NCBI RefSeq assembly: GCF_014650895.1
Contig: NZ_BMVV01000010.1
Coordinates: forward strand, 234,437 to 298,436
DNA: 64,000 bases
Direction: 5' to 3'
DNA from: Streptomyces omiyaensis
Lineage (GTDB): Bacteria > Actinomycetota > Actinomycetes > Streptomycetales > Streptomycetaceae
The translations under genes and the position numbers were made by a program. The number at the start of each line of letters is the position of its first letter. Positions within the stretch are counted from its first letter, which is position 1. The notes under the pieces were generated by a model. That model was given only the letters and a program-made list of their open reading frames with translations. It was not told the DNA's origin and made no database searches. Positions 9,215 through 17,917 of this stretch are shown here, piece after piece.

Positions 9215-9223
9215 AAAGGCTTT
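9215..9223. promoter_or_regulatory. Small palindrome between divergent permease and TetR genes
   Basis: AAAGGCTTT is the only clear short palindrome in the 146-bp divergent promoter region and lies in its least GC-rich part. It could be part of the regulator's operator; the arms are only 4 bp, so this is weak. Confidence 0.25.
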
Positions 9224-9308
9224 CGGTTGGCGCAATGTAACCTCGGCTTCGCCCGTCGGGGAAGAGCCCGCCGGGAAAGTCGGGAACGTGAACAGGGAGT
9301 GACCTCGC

Positions 9309-9962
9309 ATGGGCCGGCCGCGCAGACCCCTCCTCGACCTGGAGCGGATCACCACCACGGCGCTCGCGGTCGTCGACGAGCTGGGCGACCTCAGCGTGCC
9401 GCAGATCGCGAAGCGGCTCGGGGTGCAGACGGCCTCCGTCTACCACCACGTGAACGGGCGGGACGGGATCATCGAGCTGATGCGCGAGCGGGTGGCCTCC
9501 GGCATCGACACGGAGGCGCTCGTCCGGGGCCCCTGGGAGTCCGGCATGGCCGCCTGGGCCCGCTCCTACCGGGCCGCCTTCGCCGCGCACCCGCGCGCGA
9601 TCCCGCTGCTCATGGCCTCGCCCGTGCGGGCGCCGATGGTCCTCGGCCAGTACGAGCGGGCGGTGGCCCTGCTCCTGGACGCGGGCTTCGCGCTGCCGGA
9701 CGTCATGCCGGTCATCATCGGCCTGGAGAACCTGGTGCTCGGTTCGGCGCTGGACCTCGCCGCGCCGGAGGCGATGTGGGAGGTGGCCGACGCGGCGGCC
9801 ACCCCGCGCCTGGCCGCCGCGCTCGGCGCGGCCCCGGAGGGCCGCGCCGACCACGCCTTCGAACTGGCCCTCGCGGCCTATCTGGCCCACGTCCGGGGCC
9901 TGGCGGCCGAGGGCCGGAACGTCCCGGCGACCCCGGACCCCGGGTCGCCGGGCGCGCCGTAG
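9309..9962 (+). CDS. TetR-family transcriptional regulator
   Basis: A 217-residue regulator. The N-terminal DNA-binding domain has DLSVPQIAKRLGVQTASVYHHV (about residues 32-53), and the C-terminal part resembles the tetracycline-repressor-type ligand domain (WARSYRAAFAAHP, GLENLVLGSALDL). Divergently transcribed from the permease-amidohydrolase pair, which is its probable target. The ATG is preceded by AGGGAGTG. Ligand unknown. Confidence 0.87.
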   Translation: MGRPRRPLLDLERITTTALAVVDELGDLSVPQIAKRLGVQTASVYHHVNGRDGIIELMRERVASGIDTEALVRGPWESGMAAWARSYRAAFAAHPRAIPLLMASPVRAPMVLGQYERAVALLLDAGFALPDVMPVIIGLENLVLGSALDLAAPEAMWEVADAAATPRLAAALGAAPEGRADHAFELALAAYLAHVRGLAAEGRNVPATPDPGSPGAP

Positions 9963-10026
9963 CGGCCCGGCCGCGCACGGCGCCGGTGAGCCCCGGTGGA
10001 GCCGGGGCTCCGCCGGGGCCGGGTCC

Positions 10027-11223
10027 TCAGGCGGTCGCGCGGGCCGGGGCGGTCTCGCGGAGCGCCGGGGCGGCCACGCGGCGGCGGCGGGTGGGCAGGC
10101 CCATGGTCGGGTGGGCGACGCCCCAGACGGCGCCCTTGCAGATGATCTCCTTGTAGAGGACGGCGGTGCGGCCGGTGAGGGCCTTCTCCTTGGCCCGGTC
10201 GTCGGCGGTGACGAACTGGATCAGCGCCTCCCCCCGGCCCAGCGAGACGCACTGCTGGAAGTAGCGGATGGGGACCGTGGGCACCTCGGCGCCGGCGAGC
10301 CGGGCGGCGAGGGCGTCGGCGGCCTGCCAGGCCATGGGGACGCCCGAGGCGCAGGACATCCGCAGCGGCCTGCCCTCCGGACCGACGGCCAGCGCCGCGT
10401 CGCCGACGGCGTAGACCTCGGGGTGGGAGACCGAGCGCATGGTGGCGTCGACCACGATCCGGCCGTCGTCGCCCAGGTCGAGGGCGGTGGCGGCGGCGAT
10501 GGGGTGGACGGCGAAGCCGGTGGTCCAGACGGTGACGTCGGCCGGGACGACCGCACCGTCCTCGGTGGTGACCCGGTCCCCGGCCACGGCGGCGACCGGC
10601 GCGTGCTCGTGGGCGGTGACGCCGAGCCGCGCCACGACCTTCCGCAGGTGGCCCCGGCCCTTCGCGGAGAGCCAGTCGCCGAGGCCGCCGCGGACCACCA
10701 GGGCCACGTCGAGGTCGGGGCGGCTCTCGGCGATCTCGGTCGCGGCCTCCAGCCCGGTCAGTCCGCCGCCGACCACCGCCACGGTCCCGCCGGCCGCCAG
10801 CCCGTCGAGGCGCGCGCGGAGCCGGAGGGCACCGGGTCGGCTCGCGAGCTCGTGGGCGTGGTCGGCGACCCCGGGCACCCCTCCGTCGTTCCAGCCGCTG
10901 CCGAGGGCGTAGACCAGCGAGTCGTAGGCCAGCTCCTCGCGTCCGGCGGCGCCGTCCACCGCGACCGTCCTGCGGTCGACGTCGACGGCGGCGACCCGGC
11001 CGAGCCTCAGCTCCACGCCGGTGCCGGCGAACATCGCGTCGAAGGGGCGGGGGGCGAAGTCCTGGCCGGCCGCGAGCTGGTGCAGGCGGACCCGCTCGAC
11101 GAAGTCGGACTCGGCGTTGACGAGGGTGATGCTCACGTCCTCGCGGCGCAGCCGGCGGGCGAGGCGGCCGGCGGCGACGGCTCCGGTGTAGCCGGCTCCG
11201 AGGACGACGATGCGGTGCTCCAT
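10027..11223 (-). CDS. FAD/NAD(P)-dependent oxidoreductase (NDH-2-like)
   Basis: A 398-residue flavoprotein with two Rossmann folds: VVLGAGYTGAVAAGRLARRL at residues 6-25 for FAD and VAVVGGGLTGLEAATEIAE near residue 148 for NAD(P)H. EVYAVGDAA near residue 273 is the second FAD-binding motif. It resembles type-II NADH dehydrogenases but has no obvious C-terminal membrane anchor. It lies 123 bp after an ECF41 sigma-factor gene on the same strand; ECF41 factors are typically next to a carboxymuconolactone decarboxylase, oxidoreductase or epimerase that they control, so it is the likely target. Confidence 0.87.
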   Translation of the reverse strand: MEHRIVVLGAGYTGAVAAGRLARRLRREDVSITLVNAESDFVERVRLHQLAAGQDFAPRPFDAMFAGTGVELRLGRVAAVDVDRRTVAVDGAAGREELAYDSLVYALGSGWNDGGVPGVADHAHELASRPGALRLRARLDGLAAGGTVAVVGGGLTGLEAATEIAESRPDLDVALVVRGGLGDWLSAKGRGHLRKVVARLGVTAHEHAPVAAVAGDRVTTEDGAVVPADVTVWTTGFAVHPIAAATALDLGDDGRIVVDATMRSVSHPEVYAVGDAALAVGPEGRPLRMSCASGVPMAWQAADALAARLAGAEVPTVPIRYFQQCVSLGRGEALIQFVTADDRAKEKALTGRTAVLYKEIICKGAVWGVAHPTMGLPTRRRRVAAPALRETAPARATA

Positions 11224-11315
11224 GACCGTGCTCCTGTCTGCGGGTCCGCGCCGTCTCTCCGGCGTGGTGTCGCCCCTTGAACCGGGCGGCCCCGCGTTTC
11301 CTGACAGGTTTCCGG

Positions 11316-11331
11316 TGTGACCCGCGTCACA
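11316..11331. promoter_or_regulatory. Perfect 6-4-6 palindrome upstream of the oxidoreductase gene
   Basis: TGTGAC-CCGC-GTCACA lies about 95 bp upstream of the oxidoreductase start. It could be a regulator site. It contains a GTCACA element close to the TGTCACA box known for ECF41 promoters, but I see no matching CGTC element 16 bases further on. Confidence 0.4.
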
Positions 11332-11346
11332 TCCCCCCAGGGGGTG

Positions 11347-12291
11347 TCAGAAGGCGAAGAGCGGTGCCTCCCCGTGTCCCCCGGCGGCCCACCGCTCGGT
11401 GGCGCGGTCCAGCTTGTCGGGGTTGACCTGGCTGCGGACGGCGACGATGCCGTCCGGCGTGACCTCCAGGCAGGTGATCCCGATGACCCGGCCGTCCACG
11501 ACGGCGACGATGGCGGGCCCGCCGTTGGCGGTGCCCGCGTAGAAGGAGGGCGAGCCGCCGACCAGGGCCCGCTTGGCGTCGCTCGGCTTGAAGAGGCCGC
11601 GCAGGAAGGTGGCGACCGCGACCGCGCCCTCGAAGGCCCGGGCCCGGGCGGGGACCTTGCCGCCGCCGTCGCCGATGGCGGCGGCGTCCCGGGTGAGCAG
11701 CTCGATGAGGGGTTCGGTGCGGCCGCTGGTGGCGGCGGCCAGGAACTCCTCGACGATCCGGCGGGCGGCGGCCTCGTCGATCTCGGTGCGGGCCCGGCCG
11801 TCCGCGAGGTGCTTCTTGGCGCGGTGGAAGATCTGCTGGCTGGCGGCGGTGCCGATGTCGAGGATCTCGGCGATCTCCGCGTGCGCGTAGCCGAAGGCCT
11901 CGCGGAGCACGTAGACCGCCCGCTCGTTCGGCGTCAGGCGCTCCAGGAGGACGAGGACGGCGTACGAGACGGACTCGCGCTGCTCGGCGGTGTCGGCGGG
12001 GCCGAGCATCGGGTCGCCGGCGAGCAGCGGCTCGGGCAGCCACTGGCCGACGTAGGTCTCGCGCCGGGCGCGGGCGGAGGTGAGCTGGTTGAGGCAGTAG
12101 TTGGTGAGGACCTTGGTGAGCCAGGCCTCGGGGACCTCGATGCGCCCGACGTCGGCGGCCTGCCAGCGCAGGAAGGTCTCCTGCACGGCGTCCTCGGCCT
12201 CGGCCGAGGAGCCGAGCATCCGGTAGGCGATGGCCTCCAGACGGGGCCGGGCCGCCTCGAACCGGTGCACGTCACTCATGATCAGGGCCAT
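11347..12291 (-). CDS. ECF41-family RNA polymerase sigma factor (SigJ-like)
   Basis: A 314-residue sigma factor with region 2 (RLEAIAYRMLGSSAEAEDAVQ) and region 4 (LTPNERAVYVLREAFGYAHAEIAEIL), then a SnoaL-like extension of about 110 residues. The linker DGGGK and the C-terminal NPDKL are the two diagnostic motifs of ECF41, where the extension modulates activity instead of an anti-sigma factor. The start is ATG 12291 or ATG 12279; neither has a clear ribosome-binding site. The stress or substrate it answers to is unknown. Confidence 0.9.
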   Translation of the reverse strand: MALIMSDVHRFEAARPRLEAIAYRMLGSSAEAEDAVQETFLRWQAADVGRIEVPEAWLTKVLTNYCLNQLTSARARRETYVGQWLPEPLLAGDPMLGPADTAEQRESVSYAVLVLLERLTPNERAVYVLREAFGYAHAEIAEILDIGTAASQQIFHRAKKHLADGRARTEIDEAAARRIVEEFLAAATSGRTEPLIELLTRDAAAIGDGGGKVPARARAFEGAVAVATFLRGLFKPSDAKRALVGGSPSFYAGTANGGPAIVAVVDGRVIGITCLEVTPDGIVAVRSQVNPDKLDRATERWAAGGHGEAPLFAF

Positions 12292-12313
12292 GCCGGGATC
12301 GTATCCGGCCGGT

Positions 12314-12343
12314 CCCGGCGCGGCGACGGGGCGTCGCGCCGGG
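12314..12343 (-). terminator. Hairpin between glnE and the sigma-factor gene
   Basis: CCCGGCGC and GCGCCGGG form an 8-bp stem around an inner GACG/CGTC stem. It begins 10 bases after the glnE stop, a plausible terminator for glnE, without a T-run as is common in this GC range. Confidence 0.5.
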
Positions 12344-12352
12344 ATCCAACCG

Positions 12353-15340
12353 TCAGTCCCCGTAGAAGAGTTCGTCGACGACCGCGCGGGCGCGCCGGGT
12401 GATCCGGCGGTAGTCGTCGACCATCTCGCCGACATGACCGGGGGCGTACCCCAAGTAGCGTCCCACGGCGGCCAGTTCGCGCGGGTCGGAGGGGAAGGTG
12501 TCGCCGGGGCGGCCGCGGACCAGCATGACCGCGTTGCGCACCCGGGTGGCGAGGACCCAGGCCTCGTCGAGCGTCTGGGTCTCCTCGGCCGGTATCAGCC
12601 CGGCGGCGTGCGCGGCGGAGAGGGCGGCCCGGGTGCGGGTGGTGCGCAGGCCCGGCTCGGCCCAGCCGTGGCGCATCTGGAGCAGCTGGACGGTCCACTC
12701 GACGTCGCTGAGGCCGCCGCGGCCCAGCTTGGCGTGGAGCGTCGGGTCGGCGCCGCGCGGCAGCCGCTCGGACTCCATGCGGGCCTTGAGCCGGCGGATC
12801 TCGCGGACCGCGTCCTCGCCGAGCCCCTCGGCGGGGTAGCGGAGCGGGTCGACCAGCTCGATGAACCGCCGGCCGAGCTCGGGGTCGCCCGCCATGGGGG
12901 AGGCGCGGAGCAGGGCCTGGGACTCCCAGACGAGGGACCAGCGGCGGTAGTAGGCCTCGTAGGAGGCGAGGGTGCGGACGAGCGGCCCGTTGCGGCCCTC
13001 CGGGCGCAGGTCCGCGTCGATCAGCAACGGCGGGTCGGTGGTGGGCAGCTGGAGGAGGCGGCGCATCTCGGTGACGACCCGGTTGGCGGCCCTGGCGGCC
13101 TCCTGCTCGTCCACGCCGGGGCGCGGCTCGTGGACGAAGAGGACGTCGGCGTCGGAGCCGTAGCCCAGCTCGTGCCCGCCGAAGCGGCCCATGCCGATGA
13201 CGGCGAAGCGGGTGGGGAGTTCGTCGCCCCACTCGGCGCGGACGGCGGCCCGCAGCGCGCCGGCGAGGGTGGCGGCGTTGAGGTCGGTGACGGCCTCGCC
13301 GACCCGGTCGACCAGGGCGCCCGGGTCGGAGGTGCGGGGGCTGTCCTCGGTGCCGTACGAGTCGATGAGGTCGGCGGCGGCGGTGCGGAAGAGCTCGCGG
13401 CGGCGCACCCCGCGGGCGGCGGCGACGGCCTGCTCGGCGTCGTCCGCCCGGCCCACGGCGGCGAGGACCTCCGGCTCCAGGTGGTCCCGGCCGCGCGGCC
13501 GCAGCCCCTCGGGGTCGCCCAGTATGGCGACCGCCTCGGGGGCGCGGAGCAGCAGGTCGGGGGCGAGGCGGCCGGCGGAGAGGACCCGGGCGAGGTTCTC
13601 GGCGGCGGCGCCCTCGTCGCGCAGCAGGCGCAGGTACCAGGGGGTCTTGCCGAGGGCGTCGGAGACCTTGCGGAAGCCGAGCAGCCCGGCGTCCGGGTCG
13701 GCGGAGTCGGCGAACCAGCCGAGCAGCACCGGCAGCAGGGTGCGCTGGATGGCGGCCTTGCGGCTGACGCCGGAGGCCAGCGCCTCCAGGTGCCGCAGGG
13801 CGGCGACCGGGTCGGCGTACCCGAGGGCTTCGAGGCGCTGGCCGGCGGCCTTGGGGCTGAGCCGGGTCTCGCCGGGGGCGAGCTGGGCGACGGCGTCGAG
13901 CAGCGGCCGGTAGAAGATCTTCTCGTGGAGGCGGCGGACGACGGAGGCGTGCCGCCTCCACTCCTTGTCCAGCGTGGCGACCGGGTCGGTGCGCAGGCCG
14001 AGCGAGCGCCCGAGGCGGCGCAGGTCGCCCTCGCCCTCGGGGACGAGGTGGGTGCGGCGCAGCCGGTACAGCTGGATCCGGTGCTCCATGGCGCGCAGGA
14101 AGCGGTACGCCTCGTCGAGCTGGGCCGCGTCGGCGCGGCCGACGTAGCCGCCGGCGGCGAGGGCGGCGAGCGCGTCGAGGGTGGAGCCGCTGTGCAGGGT
14201 GGCGTCGCTGCGGCCGTGCACCAGCTGGAGGAGCTGGACGGCGAACTCGACGTCCCGCAGGCCGCCGGGGCCGAGCTTGAGCTCCCGGTCGACCCGGTCG
14301 ACGGGGATGTTGTCGACGACCCGGCGGCGCATGGCCTGCACGTCGGTGACGAAGTTCTCGCGCTCGGCGGCCTGCCAGACCAGCGGCGAGACGGCGTCGA
14401 CGTAGGCGCTGCCCAGCTCCGGGTCGCCGGCCACCGCCCGGGCCTTGAGGAGGGCCTGGAACTCCCAGGTCTTCGCCCACCGCTGGTAGTAGGCGAGGTG
14501 GGAGGAGAGGGTGCGGACGAGCGGGCCGTTGCGCCCCTCGGGGCGGAGGTTGGCGTCGACCGGCCAGATGGTGCCCTCGACGGTGGTCTCGGAGCAGATC
14601 CGCATGAGGTGGGAGGCGAGCCGGGTCGCGGCCTGGAGCGCCTTCGCCTCGTCGGCGCCCTCGGCCGGCTCCCCGACGAAGATCACGTCGACGTCGGAGA
14701 CGTAGTTCAGCTCGTGGCCGCCGCACTTGCCCATGGCGATCACCGCGAGCCGGCACAGGGCCGCGTCGGCGGGTTCGGCCGCCCGGGCGATGGCGAGCGC
14801 CGCCCGCAGGGTGGCCGTGGCCAGATCGGCCAGCTCGGCGGCGGTCTGGGCGACGTCGGTGGTGCCGCACACGTCCCTGGCCGCTATCCCGAGGAGGCAG
14901 CGGCGGTAGGCGACCCGCAGGGCCACCGGGTCGGCCGCCTCGGCGAGTCCCCGCTCGAACTCGGTCACCCCCGGGTGCAGGTCGGCCGCCTCGTAGGTGA
15001 CCAGCGCCTCCCAGTCCTTCGGGTGCCGGGCCAGGTGGTCGGCGAGCGCCTCGGAGGCGCCGAGGACCCCGAGCAGCCGGTCCCGGAAGGGCTTGGCGGA
15101 GAGCAGCGTGGTGGTGAGGGTCTGCCGCTCGGTCTCGGGCTGCGCCTCGACCAGCCGCACCAGGCCGCGCAGGGCGAGGTCGGGGTCGGCGGTGGCGCCC
15201 AGCGCGTCCAGCAGCACGGAGTCGCCGCGGAGCGCGGCGAGCTCGGGCAGGTCGAGCAGCCGCTCGGCCCCGGACGGATCGGTGAACCCGTGCCGCAGCA
15301 GCCGTGAGAACGTACTGCTCCTGCGTCCCGGCACCGTCAT
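12353..15340 (-). CDS. glnE: Bifunctional glutamine synthetase adenylyltransferase/deadenylase
   Basis: A 995-residue GlnE, the family's usual length in actinomycetes. Two nucleotidyltransferase domains are visible, with ELNYVSDVDVIFV near residue 214 (deadenylation half) and ELGYGSDADVLFVHE near residue 728 (adenylylation half), each followed by a helical GlnD-UR-like domain. It adds or removes AMP on a tyrosine of GSI-type glutamine synthetase. I chose ATG 15340 (MTVPGRRSS) as it matches the streptomycete GlnE start I recall; an ATG 24 bases further upstream is also in frame. In this lineage glnE lies a few genes from glnA2, but here the element and other genes lie between. Confidence 0.95.
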   Translation of the reverse strand: MTVPGRRSSTFSRLLRHGFTDPSGAERLLDLPELAALRGDSVLLDALGATADPDLALRGLVRLVEAQPETERQTLTTTLLSAKPFRDRLLGVLGASEALADHLARHPKDWEALVTYEAADLHPGVTEFERGLAEAADPVALRVAYRRCLLGIAARDVCGTTDVAQTAAELADLATATLRAALAIARAAEPADAALCRLAVIAMGKCGGHELNYVSDVDVIFVGEPAEGADEAKALQAATRLASHLMRICSETTVEGTIWPVDANLRPEGRNGPLVRTLSSHLAYYQRWAKTWEFQALLKARAVAGDPELGSAYVDAVSPLVWQAAERENFVTDVQAMRRRVVDNIPVDRVDRELKLGPGGLRDVEFAVQLLQLVHGRSDATLHSGSTLDALAALAAGGYVGRADAAQLDEAYRFLRAMEHRIQLYRLRRTHLVPEGEGDLRRLGRSLGLRTDPVATLDKEWRRHASVVRRLHEKIFYRPLLDAVAQLAPGETRLSPKAAGQRLEALGYADPVAALRHLEALASGVSRKAAIQRTLLPVLLGWFADSADPDAGLLGFRKVSDALGKTPWYLRLLRDEGAAAENLARVLSAGRLAPDLLLRAPEAVAILGDPEGLRPRGRDHLEPEVLAAVGRADDAEQAVAAARGVRRRELFRTAAADLIDSYGTEDSPRTSDPGALVDRVGEAVTDLNAATLAGALRAAVRAEWGDELPTRFAVIGMGRFGGHELGYGSDADVLFVHEPRPGVDEQEAARAANRVVTEMRRLLQLPTTDPPLLIDADLRPEGRNGPLVRTLASYEAYYRRWSLVWESQALLRASPMAGDPELGRRFIELVDPLRYPAEGLGEDAVREIRRLKARMESERLPRGADPTLHAKLGRGGLSDVEWTVQLLQMRHGWAEPGLRTTRTRAALSAAHAAGLIPAEETQTLDEAWVLATRVRNAVMLVRGRPGDTFPSDPRELAAVGRYLGYAPGHVGEMVDDYRRITRRARAVVDELFYGD

Positions 15341-15498
15341 CTCCGCCGCTCCCTCCAGCCGCACGCCCGACGGATCGAGCCTATCCGCAGCGGCGGGGGC
15401 GGGCGTGCGGAAGGGCGGGGACCTTCCCGCCGGGCGCGCCTCCCCGTCCGGCGGACCTTCCCGTCCGGCGCGCCTTCCCGTCGGACGGGGTCAGGGTC

Positions 15499-15629
15499 GG
15501 GGCGGGGCCGGGCGCGGTCCGGGGCGGGGCGGGGCGGGTCCGGGGCGGGGCCGGGCGCGGTCCGGGGCGGGGCGGGTCCGGGGCGGGGCCGGGCGCGGTC
15601 CGGGGCGGGGCGGGGCCGGGCGCGGTCCC
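15499..15629. repeat. GC-rich tandem repeat between glnE and the PIG-L gene
   Basis: A 22-bp unit, GGGGCGGGGC followed by CGGGCGCGGTCC, occurs at 15499, 15542, 15580 and, extended, from 15602. Between them are shorter variants ending in GGGTCC at 15521-15541 and 15564-15579. The strand bias is extreme (almost only G and C, G-rich on +). The 490-bp gap before the next gene holds nothing else I can identify. Confidence 0.8.
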
Positions 15630-15852
15630 GGGCGGGGCCAGAGCTTTTCGTCCCGCCCGGAACGTTTCCTCATGCCCTGGCCCGGCGCGGATCACACGTG
15701 ATCTCGGGCACATCGAGCCCCTGGGGGAACCCGCCGACTCCCCCTGCCCTGTAGTCATATGAATCGCCCCCGCACCGCCACGCCGTCGCCGTCCCGTCGC
15801 CGGCGCCCCCGACGCGCGCGCTCGCCCCGGCAGAGAGAGCCCTCCCCCGCCC

Positions 15853-17892
15853 ATGTCCGTCCTCCGTCCCTCCAGCCCCTCGCGCCCCCGTCGCCTCATA
15901 CGCCCCTTCCGTCACCGCCGGTCCCTCGTGACCGCGGTGGCGGCCGCCGCGCTGACCGGCGGCACCCTCGCGGGCGTGCTCACCGCGACGGCCGCCCAGG
16001 AGGAACCGGCGGCGGGCGCCCCGCAGGCCCCCGCGACGGCCTCGGTGCTCCAGTTCGTCTCCCACCCCGACGACGACCTGTACTTCATGAACCCGGACAC
16101 CGCGCAGACGCTGGCCGACGGGACCCCGCTGACCACCGTGTACCTGACGGCGGGCGAGGCGAACGGCGTCAACTCCCGCGCGGCGCGGGCGGCCGTGACC
16201 GCGCCGGACAAGCCCGCGTACGCCGAGGCCCGGCAGAACGGCATCCGCGCCGCGTACGCCGAGATGGTCACCGGAGACCGCCGCAGTCCCTGGGACCGGA
16301 GCGTGATCCCCACGGCCGGCGGCGGCGAGGCCGAGCTCGACACCCTGCGGGACCACCCCGGGGTGCGGCTGGTCTGGCTCCAGCTGCGCGAGGCGGGCGC
16401 GGCCTTCGCCGACCGCCCGGTGAGCCTGCGGGGCCTGTGGCACGGCCGGATACCCGTGCTCGGTTCGCAGCGCGCCTCGGGGACGCCGGTCACCGCGGAC
16501 TTCGCGTACTCGAAGGAGCAGGTCGTGGCCACCCTGGAGGGGCTGCTCGACCGCTTCCGGCCGACCTTCGTGCGCACCCTGGACCCGACGCCGGGCACCG
16601 ACGTGAAGGCGGGGCGGCTGCGCGACCACCAGGACCACGCCTACGGGGCCCGGTTCGCGCAGGCGGCGCTGGCCCGGTACGCGGAGCGGCCCGGCCACCC
16701 GCCGGTCGGCGTGCAGAGCTACATGGGATACCCGAACACCTTCCTGCCCGCCGCGCTGGACGGGCGCAGCGCCGGGGCGAAGCTGCGCAGCCTGAGGACG
16801 TACGCGTGGGTGGACGGGACCGACCACTGCGGCAGCCCGGCGGGCTGCGGCGACCTGAAGATGGCCGACCGGCCGACCGGGGCGGGCTGGACGGGAACCG
16901 TGCGGTACGCGCGGGGCGCGTCGTCCGGCTGGCTCCAGCCGGACGCGGACGGCGGACTGCTGGCCTTCGGCGTCCAGGACGGTCGGCTGGCGACCTGGCG
17001 CCGGGGGGCCGGGGACGACTCCTGGCGGGGTCCCGAGCTGCTGGCCGGCGGGGGCCTGGACGGCGGCGTCGCCTCCGTGCGGCTGCCGGACGGACGGATC
17101 GCGGTCTTCGGCACCCGGACCTCCTTCGAGGGCCCGGCGGGCTACCGGCGCGAGGTCGTCGCGGTGGAACAGGCCGCGCCGGGCGGCGGGTTCGGGGCGT
17201 GGCGCTCGCTGGGCACGCCCGGGAAGCGGGACGAGGGCGACCGGACGCCGGACATCAGCGCGCCCGCCGCGGCCGTGGACTCCGCCGGGCGGGTCTCGCT
17301 CTTCCTGCGCGACGGCGACCACCGGCTCGCCGGGCGCGAGCGGCGGCCCGGCGGCGACTGGGGCCCGTGGCGGGCGCTCGGCGGGGCGGACCTGCACGGC
17401 GACCCGGTGGCGGCGAGCGACGCCCGCGGGCGGACGTACGTCTTCGCGGGGACGCCCCGCACGGTCCTGATGTGGACCGGCGCGTCCGGCGGCGGCCGGC
17501 CGGCCGGTCCGCTGCCGACCGGTCTGCCGCCGACGACGATCGCGCTGAGCGCGGGCCCGGCGCCGGCGGGCGAGGGCGTCCGGCTCTGGGCGCACGGGCC
17601 CGGCGCCGGCCGGCCGCTCGCGGCCGACTTCGCGGGCCCCGTCCGTCTCGCCCCGGTGCCCGCGCCGGCCGGCGGCGTCGCGGGCTACGGCCCGGTGAGC
17701 GGGGCGGGCGGCCTGGTGGCGGCCCGCTCCCGCACCGGCCGCCTCGCCGTGGCGGCCCTGCCGGGCACCGGCGGCGACGGCGGCTGGCGCCTCTCCGGCT
17801 TCCCCCTGGCGGGCGCCCCGGCGGCGGGTCCGGACGGGGTGGCCGCACTGGGCCAGGACGGCCGCCTGCACTGGCTCCCGTCCCCGCGCTGA
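15853..17892 (+). CDS. Secreted PIG-L/LmbE-family deacetylase with C-terminal beta-propeller-like region
   Basis: A 679-residue exported protein. Residues 1-48 form a long signal peptide with a basic N-terminus (HRRSLVTAV could be a weak Tat motif). The PIG-L domain follows, with HPDD at 71-74 and DHQDH near 257-261, the zinc-binding and catalytic residues of N-acetylglucosaminyl deacetylases. From about residue 350 there are repeating W/G/D-rich blocks (GWLQPDADGGLLAFGVQDGR, WRRGAGDDSWRGP) that resemble sialidase-like propeller repeats. It probably deacetylates an extracellular sugar amide; substrate unknown. Confidence 0.82.
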   Translation: MSVLRPSSPSRPRRLIRPFRHRRSLVTAVAAAALTGGTLAGVLTATAAQEEPAAGAPQAPATASVLQFVSHPDDDLYFMNPDTAQTLADGTPLTTVYLTAGEANGVNSRAARAAVTAPDKPAYAEARQNGIRAAYAEMVTGDRRSPWDRSVIPTAGGGEAELDTLRDHPGVRLVWLQLREAGAAFADRPVSLRGLWHGRIPVLGSQRASGTPVTADFAYSKEQVVATLEGLLDRFRPTFVRTLDPTPGTDVKAGRLRDHQDHAYGARFAQAALARYAERPGHPPVGVQSYMGYPNTFLPAALDGRSAGAKLRSLRTYAWVDGTDHCGSPAGCGDLKMADRPTGAGWTGTVRYARGASSGWLQPDADGGLLAFGVQDGRLATWRRGAGDDSWRGPELLAGGGLDGGVASVRLPDGRIAVFGTRTSFEGPAGYRREVVAVEQAAPGGGFGAWRSLGTPGKRDEGDRTPDISAPAAAVDSAGRVSLFLRDGDHRLAGRERRPGGDWGPWRALGGADLHGDPVAASDARGRTYVFAGTPRTVLMWTGASGGGRPAGPLPTGLPPTTIALSAGPAPAGEGVRLWAHGPGAGRPLAADFAGPVRLAPVPAPAGGVAGYGPVSGAGGLVAARSRTGRLAVAALPGTGGDGGWRLSGFPLAGAPAAGPDGVAALGQDGRLHWLPSPR

Positions 17893-17917
17893 GCCGGGCC
17901 CGCCGGGGCGCCCGGAA

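Noticed and set aside
11316..11331. Canonical ECF41 promoter
   Set aside because: No CGTC element at the right spacing; listed only as a palindrome.
12230..15307. Very long plus-strand open frame opposite glnE
   Set aside because: Composition-biased (Gly, Glu, Val) antisense frame of a conserved gene with no domain features.
15499..15629. CRISPR-like or rho-independent terminator array
   Set aside because: Units are contiguous G/C tandem repeats with no spacers and little self-complementarity within units.
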